Positions 26,445 to 36,264 of a DNA stretch of 64,000 nt are shown here, one piece after another. Origin of the DNA: Salinibacterium sp. M195. Its GTDB lineage: Bacteria; Actinomycetota; Actinomycetes; Actinomycetales; Microbacteriaceae. Each line of letters starts with the position of its first letter. Position 1 is the stretch's first letter. The position numbers and the translations under genes are program-made. The stretch is from positions 744,001 through 808,000 of the forward strand of contig NZ_CP040814.1 of NCBI RefSeq assembly GCF_019443965.1, in the 5' to 3' direction. Below the pieces are notes generated by a model. The model saw nothing but the letters and a program-made list of their open reading frames with translations. It had not been told where the DNA came from and did not search any database.

Positions 26445-27827
26445 CTAGAGCCAGCGGTGAGCGACGGTCGCCGCGCGGGCCGCCTCGGCGAAGTGGGCGA
26501 ACCGTTCACGCTCGACGAAGTCGTACGTTTCGGCCGCAACGGATGCCTCCAGCCGATCAATCTGCTGAAGCACCGCCTCTGATTGCTCGCTTCGTTCTGC
26601 GCGGTAGCCGACCTCTTGCAGTAGCTGAAAGAGCCGCTCAACCACACCGGGGTCGCCTGCGCCATAGCGTCGTGGTTGAGTCAGGGCGATGTCGAGCAGG
26701 CTCACGAAATCGTGAGGTTTGATGATGACGCGCACGAGATCGTCGTCGTCGGTGAGCCCCATCGATTGGATGGGCAACTCAGCCAGGGAACAGAGCGTTG
26801 CCGAAATGTGGCCAAGCGTGTGCACCGCGGTCGTGGGGTCGTTGACCCCTGGCGACAGTGCGCGGGCAGTGATGTCAACGAGTTGCCGGATGCCGAAACC
26901 AATATCTTGGCTGGCCGTGCGCTCATAGGCGAGGTCAACGGCGCCCGCTATCGCCCGGTTAATCGTGTCGCGTTCTTCGTCATCCACATGGCGCATCGGG
27001 TCACGGGGCCACCACCGTGCCACGGGCGTTTTGCTGACGACGTGATGCCCGACAGTGTGCTCTTCTCGCACGACAACGTCGTACTTAATCGCGATGGTCA
27101 GGAGCCGCGAACGATCGGTGGAACGGATGAATCCTGACCGTGTGGCCAAGCTGAATTCGATGCGTTCGTCTGGTGGCCACTCGGGGAGCTCTGTGCGACC
27201 GACCGCCATAGTGGATGCCACTAGGTTGATCGTGCTGCTGGTCTCCAAATAAACCTGACGCATTGTTGTTTCAATGCGTAGTTGCCGGGCTAGATGCGCC
27301 AAAAACAATACAAGCATGACGACGCTCGCTAGCGTCAACAGCGAAGCCAGGGTGACGGCGAGCCGCGGCACTACAGGGTCGAAAGTGTCGGAGCCATCCT
27401 GAATCGTGCGCAGTACTGTCAGGGAGTACGCAAAGGTTCCAACGAAGACGGCGAGAGTCCAATGCACCGTTGGGTCTTTGAGGAAGGTGCGCAGCACGCG
27501 GGGGGAGGCTTGGCTGCTGGCGAGCTGCAATGCAACAACCGTGAGGGAGAAGGTTAGCGAGGTTGCCGTGATCAATGATCCAGCAACGGCAGAGAGCACC
27601 GCTCGTGCGGCCTCCGGCCCTCCAGCAAAAAGCACACGCTCAAACCCTGGGGCAAGGGACGAGTCGACGGCGCGATCCAGAAGAGGTAGCGCTATGCCCA
27701 GTGCAACCGCAATGATGATGAACAGAGTAGGCAGCGGCCACAGCTCCGTGGCGATCGATTCACGAATGGTTGCCGTCCACCGGCGCAGAGAGCTGCGTCG
27801 TGCACTGTGAGTTGCTGCCTCGCTCAT
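26445..27827 (-). CDS. DUF2254 family membrane protein
   Basis: Predicted membrane protein of 460 residues. The DUF2254 core is visible: a first helix at about 33-50, a second in the A-V-A-G-S-L-I-T-A-T-S-L-T-F-S-L-T-V-V-A-L-Q-L region near 80-105, then two more before residue 180. A hydrophilic C-terminal half follows with conserved R-A-L-S-P-G-V-N-D-P-T-T-A near 332-344. Function unknown. It is divergent from the mechanosensitive channel gene, with 96 bp between them, a pairing that hints at a shared envelope-stress role, which is inference. Confidence 0.85.
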   Translation of the reverse strand: MSEAATHSARRSSLRRWTATIRESIATELWPLPTLFIIIAVALGIALPLLDRAVDSSLAPGFERVLFAGGPEAARAVLSAVAGSLITATSLTFSLTVVALQLASSQASPRVLRTFLKDPTVHWTLAVFVGTFAYSLTVLRTIQDGSDTFDPVVPRLAVTLASLLTLASVVMLVLFLAHLARQLRIETTMRQVYLETSSTINLVASTMAVGRTELPEWPPDERIEFSLATRSGFIRSTDRSRLLTIAIKYDVVVREEHTVGHHVVSKTPVARWWPRDPMRHVDDEERDTINRAIAGAVDLAYERTASQDIGFGIRQLVDITARALSPGVNDPTTAVHTLGHISATLCSLAELPIQSMGLTDDDDLVRVIIKPHDFVSLLDIALTQPRRYGAGDPGVVERLFQLLQEVGYRAERSEQSEAVLQQIDRLEASVAAETYDFVERERFAHFAEAARAATVAHRWL

Positions 27828-27923
27828 TGCACCCCTCTCGAATCGCCCTAGTTAATCACGGCAGGCGCCATCACGGTAAGTGCCCGTAGGCTGGCACAAC
27901 GCCAATGAAAGGAAATCACTCGA

Positions 27924-29159
27924 TTGTTTGAATGGGTATCGTGGCTGGGTCTTGCCGTCGCTGTAGTGATTGCGCTTGTCGCAGTTGTCATCGCTATCGG
28001 GGTGCTCTCCCTCATTGTGCGGGGAATCGCACGGCTGCGACCGGGGGTGTACAAAACCTTGGCACCGACTCGCCGCCGCCTGAGAGTGCTCATGGCATTG
28101 CTCGCCGTCTGGGTTGCGATCTCGATCACCCTCCCCGTTGAGAGTTTTCGCGGCGTTATCGATGGGGTAACCCTCGTGCTCGTCATTGCCGTCAGCGGGT
28201 GGCTGCTCATCGCTGTGATCAACCTCCTGCTCAATCGAACGCTCACTCGCTATCCCACGGATGTTCCCGACAACCGGGCCGCTCGCCGCATCCGCACCCA
28301 GATTCAACTGATTCGTCGGGTGCTTGCTGCGGTCATCATCATTGTCACAATCGGTGCCATTCTGTTGACGCTCCCCGGAGCAGAAGCGCTCGGCGCGAGT
28401 GTTCTCGCCTCCGCTGGCCTCGTCAGCGTTGTCGCCGGCATCGCCGCGCAATCAGCTCTCGCTAACGTGTTCGCGGGAATGCAGCTCGCCTTCAGCGATG
28501 CCATCCGAGTAGATGACGTTGTCATCGCCGACGGTGAGTGGGGCCGTATTGAAGAAATCACCCTCACCTACATTGTCGTGAGCATCTGGGATCAGCGACG
28601 CCTCGTGCTGCCATCCACCTACTTCACGACCACGCCATTCCAGAACTGGACCCGCAACGCCACCGAGCTTCTTGGCGAGATCAACTTCGATCTCGACTGG
28701 CACGTCAATATCGATCAAATGCGCGCGCAGCTCAAAAAAATCGTGGCCGACTCCGACCTGTGGGATGGCCGCACCGCCAACATCCAAGTCGTGGATGCCA
28801 CGGGTGGCTTCGTGCGCGTACGTGTGCTGATCAGCGCCGCAGACTCTGGCGCACAGTGGGATCTCCGCACCCTCGTTCGCGAAGACATGGTCGGCTGGTT
28901 GCAGCAGAAGAACCCCGCAGCGCTGCCCCGCACTCGCGTGCTCATGGTGGAGAACGAAGCCCGGCCGCGCGGTCGTGCTTCCATTGATCCTCAGGAGCGC
29001 GGGCTGTTCAGCGGCAGCGCGGAAGCTGAAGCGCGCCGCCAAGAGTTCACGGGAGCAATTGCGGTTCAGGACAATGTCCCCGAGAACCTGGTTGGCCCAG
29101 AAGAAACCGATGCCGACGAGGCGCAGGCCTCGACAGCGAAGCGCACTTCCACCGACTAG
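27924..29159 (+). CDS. MscS-family mechanosensitive ion channel
   Basis: Small-conductance-type channel of 411 residues. Four hydrophobic segments precede the pore-lining helix (G-A-S-V-L-A-S-A-G-L-V-S-V-V-A-G-I-A-A-Q-S-A-L-A, residues about 160-180), which has the Gly/Ala packing pattern of MscS TM3, followed by the MscS beta domain (D-A-I-R-V-D-D-V-V-I-A-D-G-E-W-G-R-I-E-E-I-T-L). An acidic C-terminal tail of about 70 residues ends the protein. TTG start with AAAGGA upstream. The channel presumably opens on membrane tension to release solutes during osmotic downshift. The CPBP-like gene follows 11 bp downstream. Confidence 0.9.
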   Translation: MFEWVSWLGLAVAVVIALVAVVIAIGVLSLIVRGIARLRPGVYKTLAPTRRRLRVLMALLAVWVAISITLPVESFRGVIDGVTLVLVIAVSGWLLIAVINLLLNRTLTRYPTDVPDNRAARRIRTQIQLIRRVLAAVIIIVTIGAILLTLPGAEALGASVLASAGLVSVVAGIAAQSALANVFAGMQLAFSDAIRVDDVVIADGEWGRIEEITLTYIVVSIWDQRRLVLPSTYFTTTPFQNWTRNATELLGEINFDLDWHVNIDQMRAQLKKIVADSDLWDGRTANIQVVDATGGFVRVRVLISAADSGAQWDLRTLVREDMVGWLQQKNPAALPRTRVLMVENEARPRGRASIDPQERGLFSGSAEAEARRQEFTGAIAVQDNVPENLVGPEETDADEAQASTAKRTSTD

Positions 29160-29170
29160 GAACCACAACG

Positions 29171-30013
29171 ATGCCCGCACTCGATAGCGCTGCACCCACA
29201 ATTCCCCTCAGCTCACGAAGTTGGGGCCTTGTTCCCGCAGCGCTATTGAGCGGGTCAGCGGTTCTCCTGTTCTCCCTGCGGATGCCGCTGCTCGGCTATG
29301 TCGTTGTGGCGTTGGCGCTCGCCGCAGCCTGGTTCACCGACAGCCGCAAGCTCACGGATGGCCTCGCGAAAGACCTGTTTCTCATTGCCACCGGCATGGT
29401 CATCGTCTCGACCATTTCGGTGGCCGCTGACATCAGCTGGGGCAACTTCTTCCTGCTCGGGTTCGTTCTGGCGGCGGCCGTGGCCGTTCCCTATGCGCTG
29501 TCACGTTTCGTGTTCAAGGATCGCCTCATCCGTTTTCGCTGGCGGGGCGGATGGCCGTGGAACCGTGTTCAGTGGGGCTACCTGTTTCTCGTGCTCTTTC
29601 TCGGCTGGCTCATCCTGCCGTTCTACTTCATCACGAGCGGTGTCTACCTCAACTGGCCTGCGGTCGTTGCGCCTGACGAGATTGGTCGGCTATTTGTTGG
29701 AGTGAACGCCGTCGGCACCTGGGACGAGTTGTTCTTCATCCTCACCGTCTTCGTGCTCTTCCGGCGGCACTTTCCGGTCTGGCAGGCGAACCTGCTGCAG
29801 ATGGTGATCTTTGTGTCGTTCCTGTGGGAACTGGGCTATCAGTCGTGGGGCCCGCTGCTGACGATCCCGTTCGCCCTGCTGCAAGGCTGGATCTACTCGA
29901 CCACGAAGTCACTGGTCTACGTGTTGAGCGTGCACCTACTGTTTGACGCGGTCGTGTTCCTCGTCATCGTGCACGCGCGCAACCCGGGAGTAATCGGGTT
30001 CTTCCTGCTGTAG
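29171..30013 (+). CDS. CPBP-family intramembrane protease homologue, motif 1 degenerate
   Basis: Multi-pass membrane protein of 280 residues, about eight helices. The C-terminal half follows the CPBP (Abi, CAAX-protease-like) layout: motif 1 reads W-D-E-L-F-F-I in place of the usual E-E-x-x-x-R, so one glutamate is Asp and the Arg is missing; motif 2 F-V-S-F-L-W-E lacks the expected His; motif 3 H-L-L-F-D is retained. It may be an inactive or divergent member. Eleven bp separate it from the MscS gene, so the two are likely co-transcribed. Assignment is moderate. Confidence 0.6.
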   Translation: MPALDSAAPTIPLSSRSWGLVPAALLSGSAVLLFSLRMPLLGYVVVALALAAAWFTDSRKLTDGLAKDLFLIATGMVIVSTISVAADISWGNFFLLGFVLAAAVAVPYALSRFVFKDRLIRFRWRGGWPWNRVQWGYLFLVLFLGWLILPFYFITSGVYLNWPAVVAPDEIGRLFVGVNAVGTWDELFFILTVFVLFRRHFPVWQANLLQMVIFVSFLWELGYQSWGPLLTIPFALLQGWIYSTTKSLVYVLSVHLLFDAVVFLVIVHARNPGVIGFFLL

Positions 30014-30086
30014 GAATCGTCCCATTAGGGCGAAGCCTGTCACTTCCGGTCGTTAGCTCGAGGCACAATCCCTAGTGCTCAGGGGA

Positions 30087-33000
30087 TTACTTGATGCGAA
30101 TAACGTTCGTAGTTGCAGATCCATTTTTCACAAAGCGAGTCCCTATGAAGAGCAGGGCAGCACCGCCGAGGATTCCCCCTAATGCAAAGAGGATGCCGCC
30201 GGTGCTGCTAGAGCCGGTGAACGCGAGGCCGGCCGGGGATGACTCGGAGATGGGCACGATAGTCACCGATGCGGTATCGAGTTCGGTAAAGAGGCTGACG
30301 CCTGACGCTGAGGTCGCACCTGCAACGGCCGATAGTGAGACCGATCCAACCGCGGCATCAGCCGCCGTCACTCGATATTCGACGGAACACAGGGTTGATT
30401 CCCCTGGTGCCAGCGATGCCGATTGACAAGTAATGGTTCCCAGAGTTCCCGTTCCGGAGAAATCGTTCGGATTGACGACGAGACTGCGGAGGGTGCTTTC
30501 GCCAGTGTTCGTCATCTCGAATTGAAATGCCATGGTTGCGTTAGCTAGTGTGACCTCCGATCGACTGACCGAAGCGCGCATGGTGACCGCTGCAGTTGGG
30601 GTGATGTCAACGGAAGCGTTGGAGAGGCTCGATCGCACTCGTGCCCCTGAGGGTGGTGTGCCGCTCGCTGACGCGGTGTTCTGGATTTGACCTGCATCTA
30701 CATCGGCTTGCGTAAGAAAATATTGTGCGGTGCAGCTCGTTGAGGCGGCCGGGGCCAGAGTGAGCACCGCGCACGAGGGCATCGTAATTGTGCCAGTCCC
30801 CGTGAACGAACGCTCCGTAACCTCCACCTCATCGAGAGTTACATTGCCGGTGTTCGTCAGGAGAAAACTGTAAGTCACTTCTTGTCCGATGCGGGTGAGC
30901 GGGCCAGAGGTGGCCGACTTATCTACCGAGAGTGACGGAGCAGAGGCAATCCGGAAGTTTGCTTCGTCAGGTGCGGAGACGATTGTGGGGCCAGCGGGCG
31001 AAGAGCCAGCTGCCGTAGCCGAGTTTTCCAGACCGCCGCTGTCAACATCGTCTTGTGTCAGTGTGTAAGTCGCGGTACAGGTGATCTGTTCTCCTGGAGC
31101 AATTGAGCTTGCGCCTGCCGGACAGCTCGGTGTGCTCATCGCGCCCGTTCCGGAGAACGTGCCTTCCCGAACAGCTATCGAGTTAAGGGTGACGTTTCCT
31201 GTATTGGTGATCAGGAACGAATACGTAACCAGCTGGTTTGCAGCGGTGAATCCACCGGGACCTGCAGACTTTGCCATCGACAATGACGGGTCTTGAACCG
31301 CCGGTAGCGTGACCGTTTGAGGTGGTGAACTGACCGGTCCGCTTGCTGCGGCCACGCCAGACGACGTTGCGGTATTGGAGAGTGATGCTCCGTCAACATC
31401 GCCTTGTACGGGTGTGTACGTGGCAGTGCAAATCATTTGTGCGCCAGGCATCAGCGTGGTTGGCGCCGGGACTCCACAATCAAGAACACTCATCCCTGCG
31501 GGATTCGCACCATTGAATGAGTCCTCACTCACTGTCGGAGAGTTCAAACGGACGTTTCCGCTGTTCGTCACTACAAAGGTGTAGGTGATCGGCTCTCCAT
31601 CAACCACAGAAAGCGGTGATGCAGACTTCACAAGTCGAATCGACGGCGCTCGTGTAATAGCTGTCGAAACTGTCGTGCACGGGTCTGCTGATGCCTGCCC
31701 GGCAGGAATGCAGGCAGTGTTTGAAAGTACGGCGTCTCCGGCAAGTGAAACTGTCACGGAATACTTAAGCGTCACGGAGGCGCCTGCAGCAAGCGGCCCT
31801 GACCACGAGAGAATTGGCGATGTAAAGGTGGGCCCGCTAAGCGCGTTCGCGCTTGCGTCGTTGTTGAAAGTCGCATCGTCGAGCACGCCCGAGAGATCAT
31901 CAGTCACTGTGGCGGGTTCAGCTGACGTATAGGCGCTGCCTCCTGTATTGGTGGCAGTGACCGTGTAGCTCACAACATCGCCTTCGCGGGTGGCAGTCGA
32001 GGCTGTCGAGGACTTTGAGACAGACAATTGCGCGACCGGGGGGAACGACTGGCTTGCGCAGTTTGCTGGCGGATCGAGTCCGATAATGTCACTGAGGTTG
32101 CGTGCGCAATTTTGGAAGACTTGAGCGGCTGCTCCCTGCGCGACAGGAGAAGTTGGCACGACGTCAACCGTGAATGTACACGAGGTAAGGTGTGCGGTGT
32201 CCCCAGCGAGGTCACCTCGGAGGGTGATGTTGCCGCTGCCGCCCGCCGCGGAAATCGCACCGTTGGTGCACGTTGTTGAAGCATTGTTCGGGCTTGCCAC
32301 TTGGAGCCCAGAGCTCAATTCGTCCGTGGCGCCCCAGCCGAGTTTTGTGGCGAGGTCGCTCGTATTCGTCAGTGTGAACGTCAAAGTAGAGACCCCAGAG
32401 ACGGGATTCGGTACCGAGAACGACTTGTCGAGTTGAGGCGTAGCGTCAAGAAGTTGGATGTTGTCAAAGGCGCCGTCGTTGCCGCCGGTACTGCCATTAA
32501 CGTTTCGCATCACGACCCCAACGGAGTCACCAGTGGCAATGAACGAACCACTCGCAGGGTAATGTCCGCCTCGAGTCCAGCCAGCGATGTAGGTAGTTCG
32601 AGGGTCTGCAGTATTGCAGGGGTTGATTCTCCCGCCCAACGCAGTTTCAGTGTTGTCCGCATTCTTTATATAAAACTGAAGTAGGGGCGCGCTGGCGAAA
32701 CAGTTTGCTGCTGCCGCATCCACGGAGAACGTGAGAAAACGAGAAGGTGTCCGCAGGTCAATCGCGTCGGTTGTTGCGAACTGGACCTGGTTTGAAGTGA
32801 GGCCCGTGCCGGAGGTGTATGCCGCAACAACGCTATTTGTGCTTGGTGGTGTCCCTCCGATGGTTCCGAGCACTGGGGCAAGAGTGCGAACTGCATAGAA
32901 GCTGCTGCTTCGGTTGTCGCAGGCTCGTGCCGGGTAAGTGCTGCCACTCGAAAGGATGAAGCCGTTGCAGTTAGTGGCTCGTGCCCAGTAGTTAGAGGCG

Positions 33001-33275
33001 GTGTAGCCGCCACCGCTGTATTGGGGGCTCGTCGACTCGTACTCGGTGATCTGTTGAGGGACGCCCGCATCGGGAGAGTTTTCAAAGTCTTCGCTATAGA
33101 GCACTACGGGGGCATTGGGCACGCCAGGAGCCGCCGCAGCTGGTTGTGCGCCACCGATTGACGGGAACGGGGTGACTGCGATCGCGGTGGCTGCCAGCGC
33201 GATCGCTAATGTCATTCGGATCAGACGGTCGAAGCGTTTCTTAAAAGATCGTTCGACATTGAGTACTTTGCGCAT
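30087..33275 (-). CDS. Sortase-anchored surface protein with DUF11/DUF7507-type repeats
   Basis: Exported protein of 1062 residues. A signal peptide (basic N-terminus, hydrophobic core, A-A-A-A-P cleavage region near residue 50) is followed by a globular N-terminal region (about 55-280) that includes R-A-C-D-N-R-S-S-S-F. Five immunoglobulin-like repeats of about 125 residues follow, recognised by the recurring V-x-Y-S-F-x-x-T-N-T-G-N-V-T-L core. The C-terminus reads L-A-F-T-G, then a hydrophobic helix and a basic tail: a sortase class E-type cell-wall anchor. A strong GGGGGAT ribosome site precedes the ATG. Probably a stalk or adhesin. Confidence 0.85.
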   Translation of the reverse strand: MRKVLNVERSFKKRFDRLIRMTLAIALAATAIAVTPFPSIGGAQPAAAAPGVPNAPVVLYSEDFENSPDAGVPQQITEYESTSPQYSGGGYTASNYWARATNCNGFILSSGSTYPARACDNRSSSFYAVRTLAPVLGTIGGTPPSTNSVVAAYTSGTGLTSNQVQFATTDAIDLRTPSRFLTFSVDAAAANCFASAPLLQFYIKNADNTETALGGRINPCNTADPRTTYIAGWTRGGHYPASGSFIATGDSVGVVMRNVNGSTGGNDGAFDNIQLLDATPQLDKSFSVPNPVSGVSTLTFTLTNTSDLATKLGWGATDELSSGLQVASPNNASTTCTNGAISAAGGSGNITLRGDLAGDTAHLTSCTFTVDVVPTSPVAQGAAAQVFQNCARNLSDIIGLDPPANCASQSFPPVAQLSVSKSSTASTATREGDVVSYTVTATNTGGSAYTSAEPATVTDDLSGVLDDATFNNDASANALSGPTFTSPILSWSGPLAAGASVTLKYSVTVSLAGDAVLSNTACIPAGQASADPCTTVSTAITRAPSIRLVKSASPLSVVDGEPITYTFVVTNSGNVRLNSPTVSEDSFNGANPAGMSVLDCGVPAPTTLMPGAQMICTATYTPVQGDVDGASLSNTATSSGVAAASGPVSSPPQTVTLPAVQDPSLSMAKSAGPGGFTAANQLVTYSFLITNTGNVTLNSIAVREGTFSGTGAMSTPSCPAGASSIAPGEQITCTATYTLTQDDVDSGGLENSATAAGSSPAGPTIVSAPDEANFRIASAPSLSVDKSATSGPLTRIGQEVTYSFLLTNTGNVTLDEVEVTERSFTGTGTITMPSCAVLTLAPAASTSCTAQYFLTQADVDAGQIQNTASASGTPPSGARVRSSLSNASVDITPTAAVTMRASVSRSEVTLANATMAFQFEMTNTGESTLRSLVVNPNDFSGTGTLGTITCQSASLAPGESTLCSVEYRVTAADAAVGSVSLSAVAGATSASGVSLFTELDTASVTIVPISESSPAGLAFTGSSSTGGILFALGGILGGAALLFIGTRFVKNGSATTNVIRIK

Positions 33276-33425
33276 GCTATCCCCCGAGAGCCGAGCAGCG
33301 CCAAATTTTGTACGCGTGATATCCCTTTAACTGAGGATACGTGCGAGATTCAGTGCGTTGAGGACCGGGAGGTGACGATTTGATCTCGGTGCGTGACCTG
33401 TGGGGTTAGCGAGGCCTGCCCACGG

Positions 33426-33890
33426 CTATTCGCCGCCGCCGGGAGGGCCAAGCGTGATGAGCACAACGTAGAGCACAACGACAGCCGCGACGATCACGCT
33501 GACGAGCAGAACCGGGTGGTTGAGGGCCCACCGCATCGTGCGGTCAACCCAACCCGCATCACGCGGATGATCGGATGCCTCCTTGCGCCAGTCGCCGTTG
33601 AGGCGACCCGAGCGCGCAAGCCACAGCTCAACGGGGATCGTCGCGTACGGAACGACGGCGCTACCGATGGTGAGCACGGCGGTGCCGACGCTCCAACGCT
33701 GGTTCACCGTCAACAACACGGCGGTGGCACCGTAGGCCAGGAAGACGAAACCGTGAATGGCCCCACCGATCGACACCGCGACATCCAGCCCCATCGTGGC
33801 GCGCAAGATGAGGCCAGTGATGAGCAGAGTCCAGGTGACCGCCTCCGCGAATGCGAGCACACGGAAAAGTGACTTGGGGGTCGCAAACAT
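33426..33890 (-). CDS. DUF3817 family membrane protein
   Basis: Integral membrane protein of 154 residues with about four hydrophobic helices. The DUF3817 pattern appears near the N-terminus as A-F-A-E-A-V-T-W-T-L-L-I-T-G (residues about 13-26), then G-A-I-H-G-F-V-F-L-A-Y and the final helix near the C-terminus. The role is unknown. It lies 19 bp downstream of purQ on the same strand, so co-transcription with the purine genes is possible. Confidence 0.85.
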   Translation of the reverse strand: MFATPKSLFRVLAFAEAVTWTLLITGLILRATMGLDVAVSIGGAIHGFVFLAYGATAVLLTVNQRWSVGTAVLTIGSAVVPYATIPVELWLARSGRLNGDWRKEASDHPRDAGWVDRTMRWALNHPVLLVSVIVAAVVVLYVVLITLGPPGGGE

Positions 33891-33909
33891 AGGAGCCTAG
33901 CTTTCGGAT

Positions 33910-34608
33910 TTAGGCGTTAGCCATCAACGAGCTAATCGCGCTCGTGAAGAACGTGAGGCCATCAGTGCCCGAACGCATCGCGGCGCGAGTGTCTGGGCCA
34001 AATCCTGCCTCGGTGGCGTGTTCGGGATGCGGCATCAGTCCAACAACGTTGCCTCGCGCATTTGAGATGCCGGCAATGTCGTTCGCCGAGCCGTTGGGGT
34101 TGACCTCGAGATAACGGAACACAACCTGGCCTTCACCCTCAAGACGATCGAGCGTGTCTTGGTCGGCGATGTAGCCACCTTCACCGTTTTTCAACGGGAC
34201 GATGATCTCTTCGCCCTCTTTGAAGTCGTTGCTCCACGCAGTGTTGACATTCTCGACGCGCAGCTTCTGGTCGCGGCACACGAAGTCACCGTGATCGTTG
34301 CGCACGAGACCGCCGGGCAGAAGGTGTGCTTCCACCAGAATTTGGAAACCATTGCAGATGCCGAGAACGGGCATTCCCGCGTTGGCGGCCGTGATGACCT
34401 CGCTCATGATGGGCGAGTGGGCTGCGATTGCACCGGCGCGCAAGTAGTCGCCGTAGCTGAAACCACCGGGCAGAACGATGGCATCCACGTTCTTGAGATC
34501 GTGGTCGCCGTGCCACAGGGCTACCGGCTCGCCGCCACCCAGCTTGACCGCACGCTGAGCGTCACGGTCGTCGAGCGAGCCCGGAAAAGTGATGACTCCG
34601 ACGCGCAC
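33910..34608 (-). CDS. purQ: Phosphoribosylformylglycinamidine synthase, glutaminase subunit
   Basis: Class I glutamine amidotransferase of the FGAM synthase complex, 232 residues. The nucleophile elbow G-I-C-N-G-F-Q (C86 region) and the catalytic H-P-E-H near residue 197 are present, with the N-terminal V-I-T-F-P-G-S start and [13 protein letters not shown] start at 34608 shares one base with the purS stop. It supplies ammonia to PurL, which is outside the window. PurS upstream is the bridging subunit, so the three-protein FGAM synthase architecture applies. Confidence 0.95.
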   Translation of the reverse strand: MRVGVITFPGSLDDRDAQRAVKLGGGEPVALWHGDHDLKNVDAIVLPGGFSYGDYLRAGAIAAHSPIMSEVITAANAGMPVLGICNGFQILVEAHLLPGGLVRNDHGDFVCRDQKLRVENVNTAWSNDFKEGEEIIVPLKNGEGGYIADQDTLDRLEGEGQVVFRYLEVNPNGSANDIAGISNARGNVVGLMPHPEHATEAGFGPDTRAAMRSGTDGLTFFTSAISSLMANA

Positions 34609-34880
34609 TATGCGCCCTGAGCGTCGTCGGCGGAACGAGCCTCGCCGACATAAATAACATCTTCGATCACCGTGTTGGCCAGAAGATCGTTAGCGATCTC
34701 GCGGGCCTCAGCCAGCAGCTCATCAGTGATCGGGCCCTCAACGGTGAGCTCAAAACGCTTACCGATGCGCACCGAGCTGAACTCGCTCTTGTCGAGGCGG
34801 ACGAGGGCGCCGGCTACGGCCTTACCCTGAGGATCGAGGATTTCAGCCTTAGGCATTACCTCGACGACAATAATTGGCAC
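34608..34880 (-). CDS. purS: Phosphoribosylformylglycinamidine synthase subunit PurS
   Basis: Small accessory subunit of 90 residues that bridges PurQ and PurL. The [17 protein letters not shown] motif and R-I-G-K-R-F-E-L are typical. The gene is followed by purQ with a one-base overlap, the standard arrangement. Upstream is the divergent MFS gene. Confidence 0.93.
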   Translation of the reverse strand: MPIIVVEVMPKAEILDPQGKAVAGALVRLDKSEFSSVRIGKRFELTVEGPITDELLAEAREIANDLLANTVIEDVIYVGEARSADDAQGA

Positions 34881-34934
34881 CGAATCACTCCATGATTTCG
34901 CGCGGGCGGATTGCCTCCAGTCTAGCGGAGGCTA

Positions 34935-36206
34935 GTGGTGCGCCAGACTGTACCCATGGACATCGATCGTGCAGTGCAATCCCGCATCGTCAGGACTCTG
35001 GTTGCGGGCCAAGTGCTTGCCGGTCTCGGTTTGGGAGCGACGGTTGCGGTAGGCGCGATTCTGGCCGCAGATCTGGGCGGCGAGACGCTGTCGGGTGCGG
35101 CGGCGACATCCAGCACTCTCGGTGCAGCACTCGTGTCGATTCCGCTTGCTCGACTTGCACAACGATGGGGTCGACGCCCGGCGCTGGCGCTTGGCGCCGG
35201 TGTTGCGGCCGGTGGTTCGCTCATCACTGTCATCGCTATTGGGGTGGCAGTTTTTCCTCTGCTGATCCTTGGTTTCGCGATGCTGGGAGTTGGCACAGCG
35301 GTCGGCCTTCAGGCGCGCTTTGCGGCGACGGATGTTGCGGCTCCCGAACACCGCGGTCGTGACCTGTCGCTCGTGGTCTGGTCAACCACTATTGGCGCCG
35401 TTGCTGGCCCGAACCTCATTGGGCCCGGCGAAGCGGTCGCGCAGTGGCTGTCGCTGCCGACCAATACCGGATCGTTTGTGTTCGCGATTGCCGCCCAACT
35501 CGCGGCCATGGCTCTGTACCTTGTCGTGCTGCGGCCTGATCCGCTGACTCTCGCCGCCCAACGCCCGATTGAACCTGCTGCTGTGGCGGATGCCGGAATC
35601 GTGCGCGGTCGTGGCCCGCTCGTCTTCGCGATCGCTGCCATCGCGATCAGCCATGCGGTGATGGTCTCGATCATGGCAATGACGCCGGTGCACCTGAGCC
35701 ACCAGGGAGCAAGCCTCACGATCATCGGCTTCACCATCAGCTTGCACATTGCGGGAATGTACGCGTTATCCCCAGTCTTCGGATGGGCCAGTGACCGTTT
35801 CGGCCGCATCCCCACGATCCTCATTGGGCAGGCGTTTTTTGCGGCCGCCGTGCTTGTGGTCGCGCTTGGGCAACTGAGCAACGCAGCGGTCACTGTTGGG
35901 CTCGTCTTGCTTGGCCTCGGCTGGAGCGCATCAACTGTTGCAGGCTCGGCGCTTGTCGCTGACCTCGCAACCGGAAAAACGAAGCTGCGCATTCAGGGGC
36001 GCAGCGACACGATCATGAGCCTCGCTGGAGCGGTCGGCGGAGGTTTCGCCGGCCCCATCTTGGCGGTCGTCGGCTACGCGGGACTCGCGTGGGGTGCCGG
36101 AATTCTGGTGCTCATCGTTACTGCGGCCGCGCTTGTGGTGTGGCGGAGCGCCGCCGTTGCTGCCGCCGAGAAGGTATTGCTCGACACTGCCGCTAGCGGG
36201 TCATGA
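34935..36206 (+). CDS. MFS-family transporter
   Basis: Twelve-helix major facilitator protein of 423 residues. The loop between helices 2 and 3 reads R-L-A-Q-R-W-G-R-R-P-A-L (residues about 70-81), a DRxGRRP-type motif. A matching second-half loop W-A-S-D-R-F-G-R-I-P is near 285-294. Export of a drug or metabolite is likely, but the substrate is unknown. GTG start at 34935 or 34938: GGAGG at 34927-34931 spaces better to the latter. It is divergent from purS. Confidence 0.88.
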   Translation: MVRQTVPMDIDRAVQSRIVRTLVAGQVLAGLGLGATVAVGAILAADLGGETLSGAAATSSTLGAALVSIPLARLAQRWGRRPALALGAGVAAGGSLITVIAIGVAVFPLLILGFAMLGVGTAVGLQARFAATDVAAPEHRGRDLSLVVWSTTIGAVAGPNLIGPGEAVAQWLSLPTNTGSFVFAIAAQLAAMALYLVVLRPDPLTLAAQRPIEPAAVADAGIVRGRGPLVFAIAAIAISHAVMVSIMAMTPVHLSHQGASLTIIGFTISLHIAGMYALSPVFGWASDRFGRIPTILIGQAFFAAAVLVVALGQLSNAAVTVGLVLLGLGWSASTVAGSALVADLATGKTKLRIQGRSDTIMSLAGAVGGGFAGPILAVVGYAGLAWGAGILVLIVTAAALVVWRSAAVAAAEKVLLDTAASGS

Positions 36207-36209
36207 CAA

Positions 36210-36240
36210 AGGCCTCCCCGCGCAGTGCGCAGAGAGGCCT
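36210..36240. terminator. Bidirectional hairpin terminator
   Basis: AGGCCTC (36210-36216) pairs with GAGGCCT (36234-36240); an inner GCGC-AGT-GCGC helix continues the stem. It lies between the convergent MFS and YceI genes, each within 30 bp of its stop. Confidence 0.7.
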
Positions 36241-36264
36241 CGTCCGTGATGTGCGTGGTCGACG

